DNA of 64,000 bases from Apoda limacodes (Eukaryota > Arthropoda > Insecta > Lepidoptera > Limacodidae): the NCBI GenBank assembly GCA_946406115.1, contig OX291544.1, positions 25,375,521 through 25,439,520 on the forward strand, written 5' to 3'. Below the pieces are notes generated by a model. It worked only from the letters and a program-made list of their open reading frames with translations. It made no database searches and had not been told where the DNA came from. The translations under genes were made by a program, and so were the position numbers. Positions 11,319-20,700 of the stretch are shown in pieces (the stretch's first letter is position 1; each line of letters opens with the position of its first letter).

Positions 11319-12086
11319 TCATCAGCTGCAAGGGCAATGGGATTCAATCGAGCTGTTGTTTCATCATTTTATGACCTATTAACATCATTCTACGTAAAAC
11401 ATGAATGGATGGAAATGGATGAGACAGGACTGACATCCGTGCCCAAAAAAAATGCCAAAATTATATCCATCAGAGGTAAGAAACAAGTCAGTGCACTAGC
11501 TTCGGCTGAACCCAGACAATTGATAACGGCAGCTCTTTGTTTCTCTGCAGCCGGACACTATGTTTCACCGCTAATGATTTTTCCTCGCGTGAGGATGAAG
11601 GCTGAGCTTCTGGATGGTGCTCCAGTTGGGACAGCAGCGGTTTGTCATTATAGTGGTTGGATGCAATAGCATATTTTCACAGAATGGATGCGTCACTTTA
11701 TAAGCTGTGTCAGACCAAACAAAGAAAGCCCAGTCCTTCTCATTTTAGATGGTCATGCCACGCATACCAAAAACCTGGAAGCCATCGAGCTAGCTCGTGA
11801 TAACAGCGTCATAATGCTATGTTTACCCTCTCACTGCACGCATAGGCTACAAACCCTTGACGTGGGTTTTATGGGGCCTTTAAGCACTTTTTACTCTCAA
11901 GAAGTTCAATTGTGGCTTCGGAACCACCCTGGACGGGTTGTCACCCAATTACAAATCGCATCATTATTTGGAACAGCTTATAATCGTGCTGCTACTATGC
12001 AAAATGCTGTCTCCGCATTCACCAAAACTGGTAAAAAAAGAATTATATTTGATTTCACACAGCATGGTGAAAATAGAATATATTAG
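11319..12086 (+). pseudogene. pogo/Tigger-type transposase (DDE_1 domain) relic with an in-frame stop
   Basis: One reading frame holds the catalytic core of a pogo-superfamily transposase (Tc1/mariner group), the enzyme that cuts and joins element ends. The start is ARAMGFNR, with codons from about 11328. The three catalytic aspartates appear present: MDETG (Asp codon 11418-11420), LILDGHATH (11748-11750) and LQTLDVGF (11859-11861), with 36 residues between the second and third. The frame is split by TAG at 11667-11669 after SGWMQ, with no frameshift, so open frames lie at 11337-11669 and 11670-12086. The N-terminal helix-turn-helix/CENP-B DNA-binding region is missing, and the C-terminus diverges after AFTKTG. 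A host-domesticated gene is unlikely given the stop and truncation. The family call is strong; the exact subfamily is not. Confidence 0.85.
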
Positions 12087-12106
12087 AAGTAAATAATAAT
12101 TTCAAA

Positions 12107-12440
12107 AATATATTGACTAACCAACTTCAAAAAAGCAGGTTATTTATCAATTCGACCCGTATGTATGTCATATTGTTATAATTTCACAATATTCACATAT
12201 ATAGTCTAAATGGGCTTTTAAGCAGATGTGCCGAAATGCATAAGTGTAAGTATGTATGTATATACATGATATATATATTTGTCCACGTAATTCTCAAAAA
12301 CTATTGATCGAATTTGAATAGTTCTGGTACCGTTCAACTTAGGGGACAGTGCAATTTTCATTAAATTCTGTTATATAGTTTTCAAGATATAGACTGCTAA
12401 GTCACTCAGTCAGTTACCACTCACTAGAAAAACACATCTA
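12107..12440 (+). repeat. Interspersed repeat starting with an AACTTCAAAAAA-type motif
   Basis: ACTAACCAACTTCAAAAAAG, then CAATTCGACC and ATGTATGT repeats, then GTCCACGTAATTCTC and TATTGATCGAATTTGAATAG, resemble a repeat common in moth genomes. The class is unknown to me. Confidence 0.4.
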
Positions 12441-12460
12441 GCATCTGAACTAAAAATAAA

Positions 12461-13070
12461 TAAAAAACTGCCTTCAAAATCCAGACAAAAAGTGAAAAAT
12501 CAACTTTTTGCACGCGCACGGAACATTGTTCTTTTCCTAGAAGTCAAATGCTAAAAAATAATTGTCTCGTTCTTTCTTTTGCTAATTTTAGACATTTGAC
12601 TTTAACGTGAAGACCAATTAAGAGGCTAACATAAGTGAAAGTGGCGCCCCCATTAGATTTTTCAATTTGTATTCATCACATAAGGAATTTCAAAAAAGTG
12701 CTCAGATTAATAAAACTTTAAAGTACAAGTAAGCTATTTTTAGAAAGTTTTAGTCGCTATATATTATGCTTGTGTATGCTAGAAAGTTCATTTATGCTAA
12801 TAGTGGCCACTTTTAGCATAAATTAACTTTCCAGCCTGCACGTCAATGATATCTAGCAAATAAAACTTTCTAAAAATTGCTTTCTTGTACATAAAACTTT
12901 TAATTTGAGCACTTTTTTGAAAATGAGTTTGTATCTAATGGAAATTAAAAAATATAGTGAGGGCGCCACTTTTACTTATGTTAGTGCCTTAACTAAGTGT
13001 TCCATGGCCGTGCGCAAGGTTTATTTTTTACTTTATAGTTGAGTTTTGAAGACAGTGTAATTTTTTATTA
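12461..13070. mobile_element. Fold-back (palindromic) element, about 610 bp
   Basis: Nearly the whole element is an imperfect palindrome centred at GTGGCCAC (12803-12810). Outer pair: CTGCCTTCAAAA (12468) with TTTTGAAGACAG (13044). Next: GCACGCGCACGGAACA (12512) with GTTCCATGGCCGTGCGC. Next: AACATAAGTGAAAGTGGCGC (12629) with GCGCCACTTTTACTTATGTT (12964). Inner: TATGCTAATAGTGG with CCACTTTTAGCATA. There are no open frames. This is the structure of a long-TIR MITE. Confidence 0.65.
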
Positions 13071-13207
13071 CATTTTATCTTTAAATTGCAATTTAGTAAA
13101 ATCTCTCGTATCGCATCATGCTATGTTAAATGAAGTATAGTAAAAACCAGACGAACGTGGTTAATAGATTTACAACTAATTCGTTTGTAACCAAATTGTA
13201 ATTAAGG

Positions 13208-13455
13208 CGCATATAGCAGCTAACTAGCGCCGCCATTAGATATCCTTAATTTTTTCTAAAATCCAAATGTCGCAAATATAAAGCTAGTCATAAGCTATTT
13301 TTAGAAGGTTTTATATAGTTTCTAAATAATATCTGTGAGTTGTAGTTGACATTTCTGCTAAAAACGGCCACTTAGCGACATATGGATTCAAGAAATTCGT
13401 TTTCTACGAAGAGTAAATTAAGAATATCAAATTGCGGCGCTAGTGGGCTATAAGA
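13208..13455. mobile_element. Second fold-back element, about 250 bp
   Basis: Inverted arms: ACTAGCGCCGCCATTAGATA (13223) pairs with the complement of TATCAAATTGCGGCGCTAGT (13424-13443), and AATCCAAATGTCGC (13260) pairs with GCGACATATGGATT (13374). It lies about 140 bp from the first fold-back and uses a similar GCGCC/CCATTAGAT vocabulary, so the two may be related. Confidence 0.5.
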
Positions 13456-13804
13456 GGGCCCTTAAAATAGAGCTTTGTAAACTATGGTTGGCAAATGTTT
13501 ACAGGATCTGTCTTATTGCAGCAGCCTTACCTTTATAGAGGTTGCGACAAACCTTAGCTTGGCACTGCGCCAAGTCAAGCTGTCCCGGATCGAAGGAAAA
13601 ATACCTTGTGAATATCTCAAAAGTCTGTACCGAAAAAGAATAAGAGTAACTCTACTTTGACTATACAGAGGGACTTCACTGTGTTTTCTTTTTATTCTTT
13701 AGTACTAACCAATCTTTGTTGCCGTCAACATAAATTAAAGTGTGCGCTTAATTATAATATTAATAATCATATAATGTGCGCTAATTTATAGTTCAATGTC
13801 ATAA
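13456..13804. other. No recognised feature
   Basis: I see no gene, RNA or terminal repeats between the fold-back element and the next Helitron-like copy. Confidence 0.4.
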
Positions 13805-13977
13805 TCCTAACTAATATACATTTATAAAAGTTTATTTGTTTGTTATTACTTACATAATAACTGAGCACCCAAATTCTATTGACCTGAAATTGGTACAGGG
13901 ATATTTGAAGAGACGGAGAAGAACATAGGCTACCTGAACCTTTTATTCCGGCAACAGGTTCCGGCAGATATAGCTAG
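13805..13977 (+). mobile_element. Helitron-like element, short form
   Basis: It starts A|TCCTAACTAATATACATTTA and ends CAGATATAGCTAG|T. The interior includes GAAGAGACGGAGAAGAACAT and AGGCTACC, shared with the 7044 and 18668 copies. At 173 bp it is an internally deleted version. Confidence 0.5.
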
Positions 13978-14407
13978 TAACTATTACTGTATTCTACGTG
14001 AACAAAATGTAGCTACAGCAACCTATAGCTTTGCTATACCATATACTATACTAAACTTATATAGTATAGTTACTGTAAGAATCAATGACCTTTTTTGATG
14101 CTTTATTTCAAATTATATAGAGGGAAATTTAGTAGGAACATTTAAGTAATAATATTACCCTAATGCACGGGATTAATTTAATAAACGAACGCAACTACCA
14201 TGTGTAGTAAAAATTCTCAGTCGCTTTTTTAATAAAAAAAATCAGTTTGACTTACTTTACATAAAAAAAAATCTTGCATATTGTAGATACACTTGTGATG
14301 TATGCAAGCAGAGATTTACAAAGAAATCTTTGATTTTAAGGTTTAGAACGGCCGTTTCAATTTTGTTTTATATCGTTTACTTAAATTAAATAACATTTAG
14401 TGCTCTA

Positions 14408-14492
14408 CAACGTCCGCCATTCCGCACTAGGTCAACCAAGTGGACCATAGCCTAAATCTCTTTTATACAAGTAAAGGCCTGCACTTTAGGTC
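14408..14492 (+). repeat. Decayed SINE tail
   Basis: CCGCACTAGGTCAACCAAGTGGACCATAGC (given here only as the parts CCGCACTAGG and GTGGACCATAGCC) and AAAGGCCTGCACTTT resemble the tails at 3335 and 20021. Divergence is high. Confidence 0.35.
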
Positions 14493-16051
14493 TAAAAACG
14501 GGCACTAAAAAAGGTAAGAGGATATTGTCCCAGTGGAAACAAGCAGTAAATGAGTTTATTGTGGTGTAATATGTGTATATTTCAAAGCCGAAGTAAACGT
14601 GTCGCGGACTAGTTTATTAAATAAAGATCTATACATCTCAACTCCAAATAAAGTAAGATTATCGTTTTTAAAAAATTCGGGAACAGTCATTAAGGGAACG
14701 TTTCCGGACATGACGACGCGTTCCCGGATTGACGTAGTGGTTTCTGACATGATTCGTTAATTGGTTAATTAATATTTAATAAATTTTTTGTGTAATAATA
14801 TATTAAATTCACATTATTACATTTACAAATAATGTAATTCATTTTTCTGCACCATGAATCCTCAAAAGCCTCGTGCAGTATTATTCCTTTGGCACATCGC
14901 CATATTTGTTTTAACGCCGTATACGCGAGGAATCTTACCATGTTAAAGGTAAAGATTTTCTTTGTTTTCGTAGTTTATGATTTTTTTGCTACCGTTGTTA
15001 AGTAACAGGTAACAGCCAAAGTAAAATATTTCTTTAAAATATCAGCCGGGTTCAGTAAAATGAGAATAATTTTATTGTGGGTATCTTAAAAACTTGTGAT
15101 CCGATTTCGTTTAAAAGGAATTTCTTGAGAGTATTTACAAAACTCTAATTGTCATGATTTTTTTTGATTTTAGGAACACGCGGCCTTAAAGTTAAAGGAG
15201 AACCCATTTTTTTTTTATTTTAGATTAGAACAACTCCCACAATATACGTCTTATACTGAAGAGTAGTAGATACCTACTCAAAAATATTTTAGTTGAATTA
15301 AACTCAATATTCGGTTTCGGATACGTGATAAAGATATTTTAAATTGGTCTGTTTTTCCTTTTGGGTTTGGGTTTGGGTATAGAATAGGTATAAAAATAGA
15401 AAGCTTTTAACTAAATTATAGTTTTAAGTACAAAAAAATATCGTAGTGCTAAAAAATTTCATCCCCAGTTTTTTTCTTGTAGGAATGATTTTCTAAAAAC
15501 GGTGAAACCTAAACCCATTGAACCATAAAGGCCAAATACTAATTTTACGTATTTATTTTAAGAAATTACAGATTACTATACAAATTACCAAACTCCATTT
15601 TAGGATTTTAGGATTCCCCTTAGGGGATGAATTGTAAATAATGCTCGCCTGCAACAGGGACATTGGTCCAAAACCAACTCTCTAGACCCAGTTGTTTAGC
15701 ATGGGCATTGTTATATTAATCAATCAGTTAAAGTATACTAATATATTTTTTTGTTTAAATGCGCTAATCTCTAGAAGTACCAGTCGGAAAGTTCAATTAT
15801 TTGTGCAAGGTCACCTTCCTATATTAGAATCTTATCTATTTTTTTTTTCGAACTGTTTGTTTGAGTTTTTGGTAATATGTTCTGAAAACAAAATTTTGAT
15901 CTTAAAAAAATATTTGCACAGATCCGATAACAGTAAAAAACACATGCTCTTATTCCAAATAGCCGTAATACATTTTTTTTGCTTGCCGAAATTTAGAGAT
16001 AAGAGCCTAATTTCGTGTGGAACGTGAATCGTCTCCTTTAAAGAAAAAACT
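14493..16051. other. AT-rich stretch, no gene seen
   Basis: Open frames here (64 codons minus at 14556, 111 codons plus at 15692, 84 codons minus at 15832) are low-complexity or overlap each other on opposite strands. None shows a recognisable domain. Confidence 0.45.
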
Positions 16052-16158
16052 TCTACAATATACGTTTCTACGCAAGTTCTACACAACTTAAGCCTTAATG
16101 TAGTTGAAAAAACTACTCTAGCTAGCTACGTAGCTACGCAAGCTCTACGAAACTTAGC
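16052..16158 (+). repeat. Direct repeat, copy 1 of 2
   Basis: TACGTTTCTACGCAAGTTCT...ACACAACTT...TAGTTGAAAAA...CTACGAAACTTAG recurs at 16334-16443 with scattered differences. The two copies are about 280 bp apart. Confidence 0.55.
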
Positions 16159-16333
16159 TAACATGATAAAATTGTGCATTTCTGTCCAAGATCTGAGCAT
16201 CTAGCCATGTTACAATCTAATAATCTTGCAGTGCCATTGTGTAACGCGTGTTCATTTTTTTTTAACTATTATGGTTTCATTAGCTGTCCCTCGCGGTTTT
16301 ACCTAAGTATAAATTTAAAGACTGCATTACAAT

Positions 16334-16443
16334 TTACAATCTACGTTTCAACGAAGTTCTACACAAGTTTTCCCTAAAGTGGTTGAAAAATTACGCAAGC
16401 TTACATCTCAGCTACATAACTACGCTATCTCTACGAAACTTAA
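16334..16443 (+). repeat. Direct repeat, copy 2 of 2
   Basis: This is the partner of 16052-16158. CTACGTTTCAACGAAGTTCT and TCTCTACGAAACTTAA are the best conserved parts. Confidence 0.55.
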
Positions 16444-16477
16444 GAATTTCGCCTAGTTATAATAATAATAATAAATA

Positions 16478-16710
16478 TTTTGGACATTACACACAGGGCC
16501 CCAAAGAAAGCAAAGCTTTTGTTATAGATACCAAACAACGGATACAAATACATATAATTTTTTTTTGTGAATACATTCATTTTATACACAAGTACAACCA
16601 GACTCAAAACTAACACAAATGTTTATCACATAAATGTTTAACTAGTGCGGAAATCGAATCCACACCCTCTGCACAGCAGCCGGCCACACTACCAATTAGG
16701 CTGCGAGGGA
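16478..16710 (-). repeat. tRNA-derived SINE, type 2, copy 1
   Basis: On the minus strand a tRNA-like head starts TCCCTCGCAGCCTAATTGGT (16710 backwards). A B-box-like GGATTCGATTTCC follows at about 16652. The body ends with AAGCAAAGC...GGGCCC...ATGTCCAAAA at 16478. Other copies: 27550 (minus), 30413 (plus), 46770 (minus). Confidence 0.65.
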
Positions 16711-17271
16711 GTTTTCGCGTCACTTTAAAATAATGGCCCAATGCCTTTCTCTTCTAACGCCACAGGATGCAGCAAATAACGTATAAATAATCACTCTTGT
16801 GGACTGTCAATTGTTTCACTTTTAGCTCTTCCTTAATATGTCATCTAGACACCAATTACGCAGGAAGCTGTCAGTGAGATATTTTCTGCTATTTCTCACA
16901 GTAAATAAATCTGTCGGGTTAATAAACCCAAAAGAGGTATACCTTATTTTTCAACACTAGCCACAGTTTTGTTGGTTATATCTATACAATGTAGATATAA
17001 GTATATATCTACCTACAAATAAAAGATAAGTATGTCACTTTTGTTTGAAATAGTTTATATTTAAAAAAAGTATTAGAAATACGGAACCTTAATAAGCATG
17101 ATGACAGCATAACACAACAGTGTACATAAATATTCATTGACACTTACTTTATTTTCATTTACGGTGGTTTTCTGCAGCAAATATAAACAGCAACATAATT
17201 ATGATATTTGATAATGGCAGGGCTGATACATCCTAGATTCGAGTTTTGATTGCATTTTTTCTATGAAAATC

Positions 17272-17433
17272 TTAGGATATATAGATGATGTTTCGATGTG
17301 GAAGAACTAGAGGTATATATAGCTATAGATATAGCTTGGTATAGCAAGCAATAGCCTTACTATAGTCAAGGAGATGCCGTTGAAATCCCACGCCGATAAT
17401 TGAATTGCGGGAGGAGTAGCGGGCGAAAACTAG
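17272..17433 (+). mobile_element. Helitron-like 3' end, 5'-truncated
   Basis: The segment ends GAGTAGCGGGCGAAAACTAG|T, with the GC-rich zone and CTAG expected at a Helitron 3' end. The inverted copy ends at 22629. No TC-type 5' end is visible. Confidence 0.4.
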
Positions 17434-18479
17434 TACTTTCATACGATTATTTTAGTTTCATTGACCGAACGATTCAGCTAAAACTTCTTTATAGCATCCG
17501 TAAAACTTTTGAGGAAGTGCCTCTTGGCTGCTGGAATCTTAATGGCCAACATTTATGTATATATTTTATGGCATAATTACATTTATGGATAATTTTGAAT
17601 ATATTTGTATCATAACTTTGGATCGACTGTCTTTATTATTTTATTTGCTATGGAGATTCGACTTCGTCAGAAAAGACATTTTAATTAATATCACAGTTTT
17701 ATTTATTTTATTTAAATACACGGATAAAGGATTTCCAAATTAATTTTATAAATTTAGTAACAGTTATTTATGCAATAATGAGGGATATTTATTAAAATAT
17801 GAGATAATTTATCTGTTCTCCGTAATAATCTAAGAAAGGTAAAAAAACGCCCAGTTTTCGTTCCATCCAGATCCAGTTTATTTTATCTTTATTTTGTCAA
17901 TAAATTAGTATTTCGATATCATGTATGGTTTAGAAATAATTGAGTAAGATCACTTAGCGGTACCAAGGTATGTCAACAAATATGAATGGATTTGACATAG
18001 AAGAGCTATGTTTATTTTTATGTAGGAATGTCAGGCTTACAAATTGGTCACAGAGAATATTTAAATAATAACTGTTTAAACAAATACAAATAGATTTAAC
18101 TCCTACAAAAAGAATATAAGATAAATCCTAAAGACATCAATTTACACAACAAATACTACGAGAATGATACGAAATAATTTATTTTAAAAAGTACTAAAAA
18201 TGAAAAAAATAGCCGTTAGTAGCTCAAATGGCTCGAACTGCGAAACTAATAAAAAACATCATTAAAACACCAATTTGAGTTGCATAATGAAATTGAATAC
18301 AATCTAAAACCTGGTGCGGAATGCAAATGTGATAGAAGATAGTTAGTGTGACATTGGGTGACTTGATGTTGGTCATAAAACTACGGTTCCACAACCCATT
18401 ACACAGGATTAACGGCATCGCCTTAGATAAAACTTATTTCCTTTTTTTAAATAGTAATAATAAAATAAAAATAAACGTA

Positions 18480-18661
18480 CAGTGCGGTTTCAGAGAAACT
18501 TCCTCCCGCAAACGCTTAGGTTTTAAAATGAGCTTCCTGCCAAGGTTTTACCTAAGGACTACAGTATGGGGTTCTTCAAGAAAGATGTTTTTAGATTTTT
18601 AAGGGTTTGCCACGCGCGAGTGATGCCCTAGGTGTTGCTTATTTGCCACCTTAGTGGTACA
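18480..18661 (+). pseudogene. 5'-truncated LINE ORF2 C-terminus and 3' UTR (copy 2)
   Basis: One frame reads ELPAKVLPKDYSMGFFKK followed by DVF and a stop. The equivalent of GVIRFLKGRQR is therefore lost to a stop codon after DVF. An internal deletion near 18638 then joins GGTGTTGC directly to TTATTTGCCACC. The copy is absent from arm 2 of the inverted duplication. The frame upstream is not preserved. Confidence 0.6.
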
Positions 18662-18667
18662 ATAACA

Positions 18668-19011
18668 TCCGTACTAATATTATAAATAGGAGAGTGAATT
18701 GGTTTGTTTGTCCTTTCTTCACGTCACAACGGAGCATCCAATTGAGCTTTTCACACAGGGATAATTGAAGAGACGGGGAAGGACATACAATCAAAGTCAA
18801 ACACGGAAGGACACACACATTATCCTGGATAGTTAAAAAGTTTCCTTAATAATAACTTTAACCGAATTCCAAGTAGATGAACTACAGCTAAAGTTATAGT
18901 TTGCTATGCAAACTTCTTAAGTAAAATCACAGTTTATAGTCAAGGAGTTGCTGTAGGAATCCAACGCCAATAACTTAATTTAGCGCGCACAAAGCCGCAG
19001 GTAAAAGTTAG
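18668..19011 (+). mobile_element. Helitron-like non-autonomous element (copy B)
   Basis: It starts A|TCCGTACTAATATTATAAAT and ends GCAGGTAAAAGTTAG|T. It holds the same internal landmarks as copy A, including GAAGAGACGGGGAAGGACAT. Confidence 0.5.
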
Positions 19012-20020
19012 TTTCGTGGTCAATAATAAAAATCTAAATAATGTTTCGAAACTTTGCAAGTAAAACTAGTTATATAACGGGACAGACTACAGAACATTGC
19101 GACTTGTACTGCACGAGACGTCTCTTTGTTTACGCGAATGTGACGCTGAATTACTTAAAACCCGTCAAGTTAACCGGGCGGTAACGCTGGTAACTTCACT
19201 TGTTTGCATCTCCTAACGAGAAATTTTACACACCTTATGATAATTAATATAACTCTGCCGTCTCGTGTAGTAGTGGCGAGAGTATATCGTCCTAAATGTG
19301 CTCGTAAGAGCTTTCAACAATATCATTCCTGACTTAATAACAATTTGTTCCGTTGTTTGAAGGTAGTGTTGATGGAATTCTAAATGAGTGAAGTTGTACA
19401 TACATTAAGACTATCGTGTTTCAAAGATCAGACCATTATTTTTGACAAATAAAATACTTCCCTATTTTAACTTCATATTGACTTACAAATTGTTTTTAAG
19501 GTTTTAATAGATTTAAACAAAGAATTTACAATAGACACTACTCGACCAAAGATGATGATATTTAAACCTATTATTAATTAAAATGGATTAAAAAGTTTCA
19601 ACTTTTTTATTATTAGCTTGTGTTTTAAAATTGCATCTATCATTACACAATTTCAAAGTTATCTGATGGTTTTTTTAATGGATGGCTAAAGGTACAGCTA
19701 GGCCACCCTAAGTTTTGTTTTATTTTTGATTTACGTCAAAAAAATTTAAGCTAATCAACACTAACCTCATCCTCACAAAACAATACTGTCGCAGAGCGCT
19801 TGTAATCTAGTTGAAGTTATCACGTGCCTAGCTCATGTTCGCAGCAGATGGGTAACGCCTAGTGGTAGCCTTTTCAAAGCACCTTCATGTTTTGGAGGGC
19901 ACGTAAAACCGTCGGTCCTGGCTGTTTGTCATATCACTGAAGTCGTTAAACCAAGTCAGAGGCCTTATGGGTGGCTTAAAAACTCTGACAGTCAAGTGGC
20001 CACTAGATTGATTACGTTCG

Positions 20021-20102
20021 CCTACCCGCACTAGACCAGCGTGGTGGACTATGGCCTCAGCTTCTTTCTCCTAGGAAAGGCCTGTACCCCGTATAATGGC
20101 AG
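20021..20102 (+). repeat. SINE tail fragment (copy B)
   Basis: This matches 3335-3416, including GCGTGGTGGACTATGGCCTC and GAAAGGCCTGTACCCC. Confidence 0.5.
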
Positions 20103-20700
20103 CGATTAAGTGAAAGTTGTAAAACAAGATATTGGCAGGTTTGTCAAACTGAGTTTCTAACACTGATCCAGACACCAGCTGTAAAACTCGTCTTGAAACT
20201 TCAATTCGAGAACATTACCAGACAACCGACATGTTTTGTCTTTTAAAAAAACCAACATTTGTACTAGTCAGAAAAGATTTAGGACAGGGAAGAATAATAT
20301 TGATTATGTATTTGTATCAAATATTTCGATACCCTTTATTAACTTTCAAGAGAATAACAACATTTGTAATAAAAAAATCATACAAACGTATGTAAAACAT
20401 TTTGTCTGGAATACTGGTGTCCTAGCAATTGGATATCGAATATAAAAATTATGCGTTTTTGCTTTCGTCTGCATGTTTAACGCGTCATTCATGCTACACT
20501 ATTTGTTTACTAGTTTTTTTAATTCTGCAAGTCAATTTCATTATATATTTTTAAGCTTTTGAGCTTTGAATATTACATTTTTAACCCGATACGAAAAATC
20601 ACTTTTTTATGCATTTTATACCTAAAGACAGAGCGTAATTAATTATTGGCAATGCAGGCAAATATCTTCTTTTAAGCTCTGCTCGAGTTATGATTGATTA

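Larger units (their letters stand above)
16909..19816 (+). repeat. Arm 1 of a large inverted duplication
   Basis: Arm 1 pairs with 20701-23141 as its reverse complement. Anchors: CTGTCGGGTTAATAAACCCA (16911) with the region at 23119-23140, 17221 with 22845, 18346 with 21925, 19213-19401 with 21151-21339, and GTTGAAG (19810-19816) with CTTCAAC (20701-20707). Arm 1 is about 465 bp longer because it holds the LINE 3' end (18401-18678) and extra AT-rich DNA around 17570-17900 that arm 2 lacks. Confidence 0.8.
18424..20700 (+). repeat. Composite repeat copy B, first part
   Basis: It is collinear with copy A (1724-3990). At 20700/20701 the collinearity stops and the inverted block begins. Copy B resumes at about 23140, after repeating its last 110 bp or so. 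Confidence 0.75.
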
